Assembly (NCBI GenBank): GCA_021792555.1
Contig: JAJYUL010000009.1
Location: 23,849-87,848 of the forward strand
Length of the DNA: 64,000 bases
Origin: Pseudomonadota bacterium
GTDB taxonomy: Bacteria; Pseudomonadota; Gammaproteobacteria; Steroidobacterales; Steroidobacteraceae
Direction of reading: 5' to 3'
The position numbers and the translations under genes were made by a program. Below are positions 1-7,573 of this stretch, piece by piece (position 1 is the stretch's first letter; each line of letters opens with the position of its first letter). A model generated the notes under the pieces. The model saw nothing but the letters and a program-made list of their open reading frames with translations, ran no database searches and was not told the DNA's origin.

Positions 1-1
1 T

Positions 2-253
2 CGCGCGGCATTGCGATCAAATCAGGGGATCAGCCTCAGAAGCGGAGGCGGTGACATCACCCTGCTCTTGCCGCTGAGCACCCGCGCATCGCTCGATGCG
101 AAAACGGGGGGCGGCAGCGTCAGCAGCGACTTCCCCTTCAGCACCACGCAGATAGTCTCCGGCAGTCATCTGCAGGGCACGATCGGCGGCGGCGGCGCGG
201 CGATTTCCCTGTATTCCGGCGGCGGAGACATTCGCATCAGGCCGGAGAATTGA
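2..253 (+). CDS. DUF4097-type beta-strand repeat protein, C-terminal part
   Basis: This frame is open from the window edge to the stop at 253, so only the C-terminal ~83 residues are present. It contains repeated S-G-G-G-D-I and G-G-G-S-V motifs spaced along short beta-strand-like stretches (SGGGDITL, TGGGSVSSD, SGGGDIRI). This is typical of the DUF4097 putative-adhesin fold, a right-handed beta structure in bacterial surface or regulatory proteins. The upstream part, including any signal or membrane segment, lies outside the window, so the role cannot be assigned. It converges with the leftward gene ending at 355. Confidence 0.6.
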   Translation, partial: RAALRSNQGISLRSGGGDITLLLPLSTRASLDAKTGGGSVSSDFPFSTTQIVSGSHLQGTIGGGGAAISLYSGGGDIRIRPEN

Positions 254-354
254 GCGTTCGCGCCGATCGGATCGGGGCCGGCGGCTGTAGGGCGCGACGC
301 GGGCCGAGGACTGCCGCGCGTCGTGCGCCGTGCCTTGAGAATCCGCGCCCCGGC

Positions 355-1485
355 TCAGTCCGGCGGGACCTCGAAGCTCGCATCCACCTGCGCGGCCCAG
401 GAGAGCAGCCCGCCCTCGAGATGCCCCGGTGAAGCGACGCCGGCGCGCAGCGCGATCGCGCAGGCGGCGAGGCTCCGCTGCCCGGAGCGGCAGAGAAAGA
501 CGGGGCTGCCCTCGCCGGCAATCTCGGCCAGGCGGCGCTCGAGCTCGCCCAACGGTATGTTGCGGGCCCCATCGAGATGCCGGGCGGCGAACTCCCGCGG
601 CTCGCGCACGTCGATCAGGACGAGCGTCGGCCCGACTGCCATCAGGCTCCGCAGCGCGGCGGCCGACAGCCGCCGCGCGCTCGCCAACGCCCGGGTGTCG
701 CATAGGCCGCCGCTCTCTTGAGGCACTGAGATGTCGGGATGCTCGCCGCACACGCGACACTCGGGGCGGCGGCTGACCGGCAGCTCCGTGAAGGTGAGCT
801 GCAGCGCATCGTAACTCAGCAGCCGGCCGATCAGCGGCGCACCGATGCCGGTGGCGATCTTGACCGCCTCGCTCGCCTGGATCGTTCCCAGGACGCCGGG
901 CAGAACGCCGAGTACCCCAGCCTCGGCGCAGCTGCCGGCAGCGCCCTCCTGCACGTGTGGAAAGAGGCAGCGGTAACACGGCCCCTGCCCCGGCAGATAG
1001 GTCATCGCCTGACCTTCGAAGCGATGAATGGCCGCCGTGACGAGCGGCCTGCCGAGCAGCACGCATGCGTCATTGACCAAGTAGCGCGTGCTCAGCCGGT
1101 CGCTTCCGTCGAGCACGATGTCGTATCCGCCGACGATCTCGCAGACGTTGTCCGCGCGGAGGGTGAGCGCGTGCGTGCGCACTGTGATGTCGGGATTGAG
1201 CGCGAGCAGCCGCTCGCGGGCCGCCTCCACCTTCAGCCGTCCGAGATCGCCGCTGCCGAACAGCACCTGCCGCTGCAGGTTCGAGATCTCGACGCGGTCG
1301 AAGTCCACCAGGCCCAGGGTCCCGACCCCGGCGGCGGCCAGATACAGCGCGGCGGGACACCCGAGCCCGCCGGCGCCCACCAGCAGCACACGGGCTGCCT
1401 TCAGTCGCTCCTGGCCAGACGGTCCGATCTCGGGCAGGCTGATCTGCCGCTGGTAGCGTGCCCGCTCATCCGCCGAGAGCGTCAC
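355..1485 (-). CDS. MoeB/ThiF-type adenylyltransferase fused to rhodanese
   Basis: 376 residues. The N-terminal ~250 residues are an E1-like sulfur-carrier activating enzyme, with a GxGxxG ATP-binding segment (VGAGGLGCPAALYL, near residue 37), the DxDxVExSNLQRQ motif, zinc-type CYRC and CRVC pairs, and SCAEAGVLG. The C-terminal ~110 residues are a rhodanese domain with active-site loop CRSGQR. By family, such fusions adenylate the C-terminal Gly-Gly of a MoaD/ThiS-like carrier and load sulfur from the rhodanese persulfide. The start is GTG at 1485, only 3 nt after the stop of the carrier gene, so the two are translationally linked. The carrier's target pathway (molybdopterin, thiamine or other) is not shown by the sequence. 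A second ThiF-like fusion lies in the thi operon, so this copy probably has another role. Confidence 0.9.
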   Translation of the reverse strand: MTLSADERARYQRQISLPEIGPSGQERLKAARVLLVGAGGLGCPAALYLAAAGVGTLGLVDFDRVEISNLQRQVLFGSGDLGRLKVEAARERLLALNPDITVRTHALTLRADNVCEIVGGYDIVLDGSDRLSTRYLVNDACVLLGRPLVTAAIHRFEGQAMTYLPGQGPCYRCLFPHVQEGAAGSCAEAGVLGVLPGVLGTIQASEAVKIATGIGAPLIGRLLSYDALQLTFTELPVSRRPECRVCGEHPDISVPQESGGLCDTRALASARRLSAAALRSLMAVGPTLVLIDVREPREFAARHLDGARNIPLGELERRLAEIAGEGSPVFLCRSGQRSLAACAIALRAGVASPGHLEGGLLSWAAQVDASFEVPPD

Positions 1486-1488
1486 GGC

Positions 1489-1755
1489 TTACCCTCCGCT
1501 CAGAGCGCAGATCACGTGCACGGTGTCTCCGCTTCCCACCGGCGCAGACAGCTCGCTCGCCTCGCGTGTGTTGACGTAGAAGCGGATATGCGGACGAATG
1601 CGGCTCTGCTCGTCGACCACTCGGAAGCGGATTCCGGCGAAGCGCGCCTCGAGGCTCGAGAGCACTTCCCCGAGCGTGGCGCCTTCGGCGGGAACTCTGT
1701 GTGCGCCGTCCGTGTAGGAGCGCAGCGGGCTTGGAATGTGCACCGTGCAGCTCAT
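1489..1755 (-). CDS. MoaD/ThiS-family sulfur-carrier protein
   Basis: 88 residues, starting at ATG 1755; upstream in-frame sequence runs into the preceding gene and is unlikely to be coding. It is a ubiquitin-like beta-grasp protein ending in CALSGG. The C-terminal diglycine is the site that E1-like enzymes adenylate and thiocarboxylate. It lies between a BNR-repeat gene (22 nt upstream) and the MoeB-rhodanese fusion (3 nt downstream), its presumed activating enzyme. It is longer than classical MoaD or ThiS (65-82 residues). A dedicated sulfur-donor role is inferred from the neighbours. Confidence 0.85.
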   Translation of the reverse strand: MSCTVHIPSPLRSYTDGAHRVPAEGATLGEVLSSLEARFAGIRFRVVDEQSRIRPHIRFYVNTREASELSAPVGSGDTVHVICALSGG

Positions 1756-1777
1756 GAACCGCGCGCTCTGAGTGCCC

Positions 1778-2890
1778 CTAGACGGCGTGAGTGACCGAGT
1801 AGATCTCCGGCAGATGCCGCGCGATGCATCGCCAGCGTTCCCCGTCGTTGGGGCTGGCCCAGACCTCCCCGCCCGTCGTCCCGAAGTACACACCGACACG
1901 CGCCAGACGATCGTCCGTGCACATGGCTTGGCGCAGAACGGTCAGCCAGGCCTGCGAGCGGGGCAAGCCACTGTCGAGCCGCCGCCACCGTCTGCCCCCG
2001 TCGCCAGTGCGATAGACCGCCGGCTTGCCGCCGATCGAGGTGCGGGGCCAGACGGTCTGGCCGTCCATCGGCAGCACCCACGCCGTGTCGGGATCGACCG
2101 GATGCAGCACGATCGGAAAACCAACATCGCCGATACTCTTCGGCATGGCTGCACCGATCCGCTCCCAGCGCCGCGCGGGCCGGTCGAGCCGATAGATGCC
2201 GCAGTGATTCTGCTGATAGAGCCGGTCGGGCGCGCGGGGATGCAGCGCCACGCAGTGCGGATCGTGACCGTAGGGGGCGTTTGGATCGGGCAGGAAGTCC
2301 GCCGCGCAGCCCTCGTTGAGCGGCGTCCAGTCCGCCCCGCCATCGCTCGATTCGAATACCCCGCCGGCGGAGATCGCAAGGTACAGGTGATTGCGGTCGC
2401 GCGGGTCGATGTTGATGGAGTGCAGCAGCTCCCCGTCCGGCGTGCCGGAGCCGACCCATCTCGAGAGCATCGGATGGTCGTTGAATCCCGCGATCGGCTC
2501 CCAGCGCTCCCCGCCGTCCTCGGAGCGGAACAGGCCCGCCGGTGAGCTGCCGGCGTACCAGGTGCCGCGCTCGCTGCTGTGCCCCGGTGTCAGCCAGAAC
2601 ACCTTCTGCACCGCACGCGCCGGCTCGCCGTCCGCGGCCTTGCGGAAGGCCGGCGGCTGCGCGGCCTCGCGCCAGGTGTGCCCGCGGTCGCTCGAGCGGT
2701 ACACGGTCGGCCCGAGGTGTCCGGTCTTGGCCGCCATCAGCAGCACCCGCGGCTCGCGCGGATCCTGCACGATGTGATGAATGATGTGCCCGAGAAACTG
2801 CGGACCCGACAGCCTCCAGTTTCGCCGGTGCGCGTCCGGGCGAAGCCTGAAGGCGCCCTTGCGAGTCCCGATCCACAGTGTGGAGGCCAT
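1778..2890 (-). CDS. BNR/sortilin-like beta-propeller protein
   Basis: 370 residues from ATG 2890 (MASTLWIGTRKGAF). An in-frame ATG at 2902 is possible. Several BNR/Asp-box repeats are visible: YRSSDRGHTW, FRSEDGGERW, FESSDGGADW, YRTGDGGRRW and ASPNDGERW. Together they indicate a six- or seven-bladed propeller. There is no signal peptide, so it is probably cytoplasmic. Annotation pipelines often call such proteins exo-alpha-sialidase, but nothing here shows sialidase catalytic residues. It is the first gene of a three-gene operon with a MoaD-like carrier and its E1-rhodanese enzyme; the functional link is unknown. The gene ends in TAG, so amber is a genuine terminator in this genome. Confidence 0.8.
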   Translation of the reverse strand: MASTLWIGTRKGAFRLRPDAHRRNWRLSGPQFLGHIIHHIVQDPREPRVLLMAAKTGHLGPTVYRSSDRGHTWREAAQPPAFRKAADGEPARAVQKVFWLTPGHSSERGTWYAGSSPAGLFRSEDGGERWEPIAGFNDHPMLSRWVGSGTPDGELLHSINIDPRDRNHLYLAISAGGVFESSDGGADWTPLNEGCAADFLPDPNAPYGHDPHCVALHPRAPDRLYQQNHCGIYRLDRPARRWERIGAAMPKSIGDVGFPIVLHPVDPDTAWVLPMDGQTVWPRTSIGGKPAVYRTGDGGRRWRRLDSGLPRSQAWLTVLRQAMCTDDRLARVGVYFGTTGGEVWASPNDGERWRCIARHLPEIYSVTHAV

Positions 2891-3211
2891 GGCCGACAGC
2901 ATCCCAGCGCCGCAGCAGGAGGTCAACCCGGCCGTACGCCTGGCGTCTCTGCGGCGCAGCGACGGCAGCGTGGGCCGGAACGCGGCGAGCGGGATGACAC
3001 CCGTTGGCCCCTGAGCCGCTGCGAAGGCCACGACCGGACCGTCAGCGTGAGGAATAGTAAATAACACAATGATTTACAATGAATTTACGGCGGTCAAACT
3101 CTTGATTTCGGCGGCTGCATGCCGATACTCGACCGGCGGTCTGCCATCGGCGTGCCGAGCGAGTCAGGACGTGCGCTCCATTGCAAGGGTGGGCCTGTTG
3201 GGGAGGTGCCT
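2891..3211. promoter_or_regulatory. Divergent intergenic region with an AT-rich segment
   Basis: This 321-nt gap separates the leftward BNR operon from the rightward VOC remnant. Most is GC-rich without visible structure. The stretch 3049-3112 is strikingly AT-rich for this genome and holds an imperfect direct repeat (ATGATTTAC, then ATGAATTTAC). It is the only plausible promoter/operator zone for the BNR-MoaD-MoeB operon. No known factor site was recognised. Confidence 0.35.
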
Positions 3212-3595
3212 ATGATTCGGACGTGGACCATCATCGGTGTCGCCGATGTTGCGAGGAGCTTGCGTTGGTATCAACAGCTCTTCGGACAGGCGCACAAACA
3301 GCCGGAGCATGAGGACTTCGCACCGCTTCACGATGCCGGCGGCACGGTGCTGCGGTGCCTGCATCGCTGAGGCGATCATGATCATCCGCCGCTGCAGACG
3401 CCAGCCTAGGGCCGTGTGGGCAACGGGCTGTTGCTCTTCTTCCGCCTCGGGGAGTTCGACGCCGCGCTGCGCTGGGCACGCGCTCTGGCCGGCGCGCTCG
3501 CGCAGGAGCCGCAGCTGAATCCGGCCACCGGAACACGCGAGTTCGCGCTCTGGGATCCGGACGGCTACTACCCCATGGTCAGTGCGCTCTCGTGA
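3212..3595 (+). pseudogene. VOC-family (glyoxalase/bleomycin-resistance) protein, two in-frame stops
   Basis: From ATG 3212 a single frame encodes a typical VOC protein of 127 codons, beginning MIRTWTIIGVADVARSLRWY and ending NPATGTREFALWDPDGYYPM. It is interrupted by TGA at 3368-3370 and TAG at 3407-3409, with no frameshift. The TGA falls after CLHR and before GDHDHP, where the family usually has Trp, so TGG to TGA is the simplest change. The second half (GNGLLLFFRLGEFDAALRWA, then the C-terminal DPDGYY motif) is well conserved, suggesting recent inactivation. The natural substrate cannot be inferred. Confidence 0.8.
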
Positions 3596-3662
3596 TTTCT
3601 GACGTCGGGGTGTGCAGCGGATGAACCGCAGGCGCCAGCCGTCCTGCAGCGCGCGTGCGCTC

Positions 3663-3820
3663 GATCGGAACAGACGCTGAATGGAGCGCCGCCGCACCCG
3701 TGGCGCACGGAGCGGGCGGCGCGCGGCGGAGTCTCGCAGACCGTTGATGCCCGCGTGTCCTTCGATGTCGTCCTCGCGGATCGCCTGATTCGCGCCGCCG
3801 CCGGCGGCATTCTCGCTTGA
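3663..3820 (+). other. Possible gene remnant
   Basis: After the VOC remnant one frame stays open to a TGA at 3818-3820, reading approximately NGAPPHPWRTERAARGG and then SQTVDARVSFDVVLADRLI before the end. There is no start codon with a ribosome site and no recognisable domain. It could be the tail of a decayed gene or an open frame expected by chance at this GC content. Its stop overlaps the FNR/Dnr-type box that begins the next unit. Confidence 0.2.
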
Positions 3821-3830
3821 TGCGCGTCAA
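3817..3830 (+). promoter_or_regulatory. FNR/Dnr-type box upstream of Rieske ferredoxin
   Basis: TTGATGCGCGTCAA matches the TTGAT-N4-ATCAA consensus with one mismatch. The hexamer TAGCGT at 3854-3859 sits where a -10 element belongs for a class II site centred at -41.5. This would place transcription start near 3865, 24 nt before the ATG. The same box-to-TAGCGT spacing recurs upstream of the 7Fe ferredoxin gene. Confidence 0.75.
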
Positions 3831-3888
3831 GGCGCCCCTGCCCCGGCGCACATTAGCGTGGCGCGCAGATTTCATGAGGACATTCGCG

Positions 3889-4206
3889 ATGAGCCAGTGG
3901 CACGCGGCCGCGCACCTCGGGGAGATTCCCGATCGGCGCTGCAAGGTGATCTCGTTGAACGGCTCGAACGTGGCCGTCTTCAATCTCGACGGCGCCTATT
4001 ACGCCCTGGAGGACCTCTGCACCCATCTCGGCAGTGACCTCTCGAGCGGCTGGGTGGAGGGCGAGCACGCCGTCTGTCCGTGGCATCTCGCTGAGTTCTC
4101 CATCCGCAGCGGCGCGGCGGTGAAGGCCCCGGCTTATGAGGGCGTGCACACCTTCCCGGTGCGCGTGCGCGACGGAATCGTCGAGGTCCGAGATGACCGC
4201 GAGTGA
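3889..4206 (+). CDS. Rieske-type [2Fe-2S] ferredoxin
   Basis: 105 residues from ATG 3889, preceded by GAGGA 8 nt upstream; earlier in-frame ATGs lie inside the promoter. The Rieske ligands are C44-T-H46 (LCTHLGSDL) and C63-P-W-H66 (CPWHLAEF), matching CxH...CxxH. The protein is soluble and cytoplasmic, resembling ferredoxins that feed electrons to oxygenases or NirD-like partners. It is the first gene of a short operon behind a Dnr-type box, with a DUF2249 gene overlapping its 3' end. An electron-transfer role in NO or low-oxygen stress is inferred from this context. Confidence 0.9.
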   Translation: MSQWHAAAHLGEIPDRRCKVISLNGSNVAVFNLDGAYYALEDLCTHLGSDLSSGWVEGEHAVCPWHLAEFSIRSGAAVKAPAYEGVHTFPVRVRDGIVEVRDDRE

Positions 4207-4666
4207 GTCAGACGGGCCGCTTGCCGCGCTCGACCGTTTGTTCGTGCGTGCGCTGCTTGCGCTCGCCGCTGCGGGCGATGCGCAGCGGCGGCTGGCGTGC
4301 ACGCTCGCCGCATCGGCCTGGTCCGCTCTGCGCCGGAGTCACCCGCGCGAAGCGGAGCGCTTCAACGGCGCGCTGCACAGCCTGACCCGTGTTCAGCATG
4401 ACCCAAGCAAAGAGGAGTCTCTCGTGTCACAACCCAAAGTACTCGATGTCCGTGCGCTCATTCCCATGGATCGTCACCGTCAGATCTTCGAAACCTACGA
4501 ACGGCTGATGCCCGGGGAGCGATTCGTGCTGGTCAACGACCATGACCCGAAGCCGCTTTACTACCAGTTCGAGGCGGAACACACGGGGCAGTTCTCCTGG
4601 AAGTACCTGCAGCAGGGACCGACTACCTGGCAGGTCGAGATCGGGCGCGTCGCGGCTCAGTCTTGA
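4193..4666 (+). CDS. DUF2249-domain protein with helical N-terminal extension
   Basis: 157 residues from ATG 4193, overlapping the Rieske gene by 14 nt. The last ~75 residues (LDVRALIPMDRHRQIFETYE onward, with NDHDPKPLYYQFEAE) are a DUF2249 domain, a TusA-like small fold common near NO reductase, NnrS and hemerythrin genes. The first ~77 residues form an Ala/Leu/Arg-rich helical segment (DRLFVRALLALAAAGDAQRR) without a known domain. A strong ribosome site (AAAGAGGAG, 4409-4417) precedes an in-frame GTG at 4424, so an 80-residue DUF2249-only product may also be made. The biochemical function is unknown. Confidence 0.8.
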   Translation: MTASESDGPLAALDRLFVRALLALAAAGDAQRRLACTLAASAWSALRRSHPREAERFNGALHSLTRVQHDPSKEESLVSQPKVLDVRALIPMDRHRQIFETYERLMPGERFVLVNDHDPKPLYYQFEAEHTGQFSWKYLQQGPTTWQVEIGRVAAQS

Positions 4667-4974
4667 ATGCCGAAGTGCGCTTTGGCGAGCGGCGTCATCT
4701 TCTGCGGGGACCAGGCAGGCTCCCACACGACGTCGATCGTCACGTCCCGGACGCCAGGCAGGCTGATGCCGCGCTCATAAACCCCTGAGAGGATGTAATC
4801 CTGAGCGGGACACCCCGGCGTCGTCATGGTCATGGTGACCTTGATGACGCCGGAGTCCACGTCGAGCCCGTAGATCAGGCCGAGATCGACGATGTTGTAA
4901 CCGAGCTCGGGATCAATGACTTCATGGAGCGCATCGAGCACGAACTCGCGGTTCAGTGCAGCTGGGGTGCTCAT
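4657..4974 (-). CDS. DUF59/MIP18-family Fe-S assembly protein
   Basis: 105 residues. It carries the family pattern EVIDPELGYNIVDLGLIYGL, the TTPGCPAQDYI segment with the conserved Cys, and VWEPAWSPQKM near the end. DUF59 proteins (SufT, PaaD and the MIP18 family) help mature or insert Fe-S clusters. It lies 5 nt downstream of the double-DUF2249 gene in a leftward operon and overlaps the 3' end of the rightward DUF2249 gene by 10 nt. In this setting it may repair clusters damaged by NO; this is inference. Confidence 0.88.
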   Translation of the reverse strand: MSTPAALNREFVLDALHEVIDPELGYNIVDLGLIYGLDVDSGVIKVTMTMTTPGCPAQDYILSGVYERGISLPGVRDVTIDVVWEPAWSPQKMTPLAKAHFGIQD

Positions 4975-4979
4975 GGCGC

Positions 4980-5489
4980 TCAGCCCGCGTGCCGGATCAG
5001 CAGCCGGACGCCCTCTGCGCGCACTTCGGTGCGGATGGCCGCGCCGCGCGCCTTGAGCTCCGGATAGAGAAACACCGGGTCGCGCTCGTTGAGTGCTTCG
5101 AGCACCTCGCCCGGGGCCAGATGCTCAAGCGCATCGAGAATCCGGATCATCGGCTCAGGTGGCTCAAGGCCGCGGTTGTCGAGGAATGTACGCGGCGCTG
5201 GCCAGCCCGCAGCGCCCGGCTCGGCTGCCGTGGATGGCGCAGGCGCTTGCGGCGCCGGCTGCGGCTCGCTCGAGAACAGCACCTCCCAGTCGCCCTCGCC
5301 GCGCCGGTGCGCCTGGTGGGCGAAGCCCTTGCGGCCGAGCACCGCGTAGAGCGGCAGCGGCTCGAAGGTCACAAGCAGCCGCAGCGCCTGGCCCGGGGCG
5401 AGACTCGCGACGGCCTGCAGGATCCGCGGCAACGGCTCGCCGCCGCGGCGCAATTCCTCGCGCACATCGAGCGTAATCGGTTCAGCCAT
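4980..5489 (-). CDS. Tandem DUF2249 protein
   Basis: 169 residues from ATG 5489. Two DUF2249 units are visible: residues ~5-75 (ITLDVREELRRGGEPLPRIL, VTFEPLPLYAVLGRKGF) and ~102-168 (FLDNRGLEPPEPMIRILDAL, NERDPVFLYPELKARG), joined by a Pro/Ala-rich linker. Each unit keeps the LDxR start and the DPxxLY-like turn. It lies 2 nt after the heme-copper-like membrane gene and 5 nt before the DUF59 gene, forming a leftward operon behind a Dnr-type box. A small-molecule or redox-partner role is possible but unproven. Confidence 0.85.
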   Translation of the reverse strand: MAEPITLDVREELRRGGEPLPRILQAVASLAPGQALRLLVTFEPLPLYAVLGRKGFAHQAHRRGEGDWEVLFSSEPQPAPQAPAPSTAAEPGAAGWPAPRTFLDNRGLEPPEPMIRILDALEHLAPGEVLEALNERDPVFLYPELKARGAAIRTEVRAEGVRLLIRHAG

Positions 5490-5491
5490 GG

Positions 5492-6835
5492 TCAACCTCT
5501 CTGGTTCGAAACGAATGAAGGAGGGGCGGATGCGTCGCGGCGGCCGTGTGCGTAGTGGCCGCGCCAGGCCCGCCAGTACTCGATGAGCAGCCCGACCGTC
5601 GCGAGCGTCACGAGCGCCAGCGAGGGCCGTAAGCCGCCGGCATGACCGGCGAGTACACAGGCGGCGCCGAGCAGCACCCCGAGAAAGTAGAGCGCGAACC
5701 ACGGATAGCTGCGCCGCTCGCGCACCAGATCCTGGACCCGCGGCACAGCCCCGCGGCCGAGATTGCTGCCGTAGCGGGTGAGCCAGGTGAGAAACGGAAT
5801 GATCTTGTAGAGCTGCGTCAGGCCGAGGCCTCCCAGCCAGCCGAACACGACCAGGAAGATGATGAGCGGCGCGCCGGCGCCAAGACGGTGTGTCGCCGCG
5901 AAGCCGATCGCGAGCGCCGCGGCGAGACCGAGGAAGCCGAAGGCGCCGGCGGCGGCGCGGTTGTGCGCTTCGATGAGGGCGCGCTTGCGCGTGCGGTAAA
6001 TCCGAACGATGTCCCAGAGGTAGATCATCACGGCGATCGCGATCGCCATGTAGCCCGAATCCTGGGCGACACGCAGCGCCTCGGCCGCCACCCAAACGCG
6101 GGCGAGACCGGCGCCGACGGCGAGCGCGAAGCCGCCGGCCCCGAGCACGTGAACGCACTCGCCGGCGACGCCGCGCTCCTCGGGTGCGAGCATGAACATC
6201 GGCAGCAGCTTGTAGCTCACGCCCATCGCGGTGAGGGTGAACCATCCGCCGAGCCCGGCGAGGGCGTGATCACCGACGGCATAGAGCAGCACGGCCAGAT
6301 AAGGCGCGAGCGGGGGCACCGTGAACGCCAGCGCAAACGACAGGCCGAGCGCCACGGTCACGAGCAGGAAGGCCAACCCGCTGAGCACCATCCTCCCCGG
6401 CAGCGCGAGCGGCCGCGCGCCGAAGAGGGGCACGCCGAGATTGAAGATCGCAAGCAGCACTCCGAGCAGCACTGCCGTGCCGCCGGCCGGCAGGGCGAGC
6501 GCCAGCGCCGGGTGGCGGCCGATCGCGAGGAAACCGCCGACCATGGCCGCAAGTCCCGCCTCGATGGCGAGCAGCGTCAAGAGCGCAAGCCGCTGGCTCG
6601 CGAGCGCCCGCGCGGTGATCACCGGCACGAACTGGAACAACGCCCCGAGCATCAGCAGCAGCAGCCAGCCGATGACGAGCAGGTGCACCGCGGCGAGCGT
6701 CCCCGGAGCGGAAACCGACCGCGCGGGCCAGGTGAGGCCGGCCAGGATCAGGGCCTCGGCGAGCAGAAAATTGACCAGTGCGAGCGCGAATGCCGGCAGC
6801 GTCCAGCGCGATACGCGGTTGGCGAGCGTGACCAT
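5492..6835 (-). CDS. Heme-copper oxidase subunit I-like / NnrS-like polytopic membrane protein
   Basis: 447 residues from ATG 6835. A longer frame reaches a TTG at 6883, but that codon lies inside the FNR/Dnr-type palindrome, so 6835 is preferred. About 12 hydrophobic segments are visible. His-containing helices resemble heme-ligating helices (AAVHLLVIGWLLLLMLGALF and VGDHALAGLGGWFTLTAMGV). The full copper-site pattern of true oxidases or NO reductases is not evident. It lies in the NO island, operonic with double-DUF2249 and DUF59 genes. A heme-bearing membrane sensor or NO-tolerance protein is plausible; activity is unknown. Confidence 0.75.
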   Translation of the reverse strand: MVTLANRVSRWTLPAFALALVNFLLAEALILAGLTWPARSVSAPGTLAAVHLLVIGWLLLLMLGALFQFVPVITARALASQRLALLTLLAIEAGLAAMVGGFLAIGRHPALALALPAGGTAVLLGVLLAIFNLGVPLFGARPLALPGRMVLSGLAFLLVTVALGLSFALAFTVPPLAPYLAVLLYAVGDHALAGLGGWFTLTAMGVSYKLLPMFMLAPEERGVAGECVHVLGAGGFALAVGAGLARVWVAAEALRVAQDSGYMAIAIAVMIYLWDIVRIYRTRKRALIEAHNRAAAGAFGFLGLAAALAIGFAATHRLGAGAPLIIFLVVFGWLGGLGLTQLYKIIPFLTWLTRYGSNLGRGAVPRVQDLVRERRSYPWFALYFLGVLLGAACVLAGHAGGLRPSLALVTLATVGLLIEYWRAWRGHYAHGRRDASAPPSFVSNQRG

Positions 6836-6869
6836 GCGCGCAGCGTCTGCGCAGCCGCCCTCGCCCGCC

Positions 6870-6883
6870 TTGACGGCCGTCAA
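6870..6883 (-). promoter_or_regulatory. FNR/Dnr-type palindrome upstream of heme-copper-like gene
   Basis: TTGACGGCCGTCAA is a perfect 14-nt palindrome of the TTGAC-N4-GTCAA form. On the minus strand GGCG follows directly, as at the other three boxes in this island. Its centre is 41.5 nt upstream of the A of ATG 6835. A class II start would therefore fall on the start codon itself. The -10 position (near 6842-6847) is a poor match to consensus. Confidence 0.65.
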
Positions 6884-6886
6884 GCC

Positions 6887-7573
6887 TCAGTGCATGTGCC
6901 GGCGCAGCTTCTCCACATCGAGGATCGTCACCTCCTCGTCGGCGACCTCGATCAGCTTCTCATCGCTCAGGCTGCGCAGCGTGCGCGAGAGGGTCTCCGG
7001 TGTTACGGCAACGTGAGCGGCAATGACCACCTTGCGGGTCGGGAGCGTCACGGTGAAGCGGCCGCGGGCCTCTGCGGGGAGCAGGCCGAGCAGGTAGTGC
7101 ACCACGCGGTAGCGGCTGTTCTGCAGCGCCAGCGTCTCGATCTCGTCCCAGTGCGCTTGGATCCGCCGGGTCATCTGCGCCATCACGGCCCCGCAGGTGG
7201 CGAAGGACTCCTGCAGGATGCCGAGGAAGGTCTCCCGGTCGAAGGCGAGCAGTTCGGTCGGCTCGATCGCCTCTGCGCAGACCGGATAGCGCGGGGCATC
7301 CATGAACAGGATGCTCTCGGCGAAGGTCTGCGCCGGACGGATCAGGCGCATGATCTTCTCATCCCCCTCCGGCGAGAGCCGGTAGAGCTTCACGCAGCCG
7401 CTGCGCAGCAGGAAGAACTGCTCCGCCGCATCCCCGTGCGCGAACAGCGGCTCCCCCGCGGCGAGCCGCCGCCCCGTGGCGCTCGCGAGCAGCCGCTGCT
7501 GCTGCGCGTCGGTCAACGCGCAGAACAGGTAATGGTGGCGCAGCTCACGCGCAAGAGCGCTGTCTGCCAGCAT
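6887..7573 (-). CDS. dnr: Crp/Fnr-family transcription regulator, Dnr-like
   Basis: 228 residues. An N-terminal cyclic-nucleotide-binding-like fold ([20 protein letters not shown], with [20 protein letters not shown]) is followed by a dimer helix and a C-terminal winged helix. The recognition helix [10 protein letters not shown] carries E193, S196 and R197, the E-x-x-S-R signature of FNR that reads TTGAT half-sites. The N-terminal cysteine cluster of oxygen-sensing FNR is absent; only scattered Cys (18, 60, 99, 127) are present. This favours a Dnr/NnrR-type NO regulator, which in characterised members senses NO through heme. It lies amid four matching palindromes and is the probable local regulator. 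The symbol reflects family resemblance, not proven orthology. Confidence 0.82.
   Translation of the reverse strand: MLADSALARELRHHYLFCALTDAQQQRLLASATGRRLAAGEPLFAHGDAAEQFFLLRSGCVKLYRLSPEGDEKIMRLIRPAQTFAESILFMDAPRYPVCAEAIEPTELLAFDRETFLGILQESFATCGAVMAQMTRRIQAHWDEIETLALQNSRYRVVHYLLGLLPAEARGRFTVTLPTRKVVIAAHVAVTPETLSRTLRSLSDEKLIEVADEEVTILDVEKLRRHMH

Noticed and set aside
1778..2890. Sialidase function for the BNR-repeat protein
   Set aside because: Asp-box repeats alone do not show sialidase activity. The Arg triad and Tyr/Glu pair of sialidases were not identifiable, and there is no export signal.
6836..6883. TTG at 6883 as the start of the heme-copper-like gene
   Set aside because: The codon lies inside the perfect FNR/Dnr-type palindrome, and ATG 6835 opens a more typical membrane-protein N-terminus.
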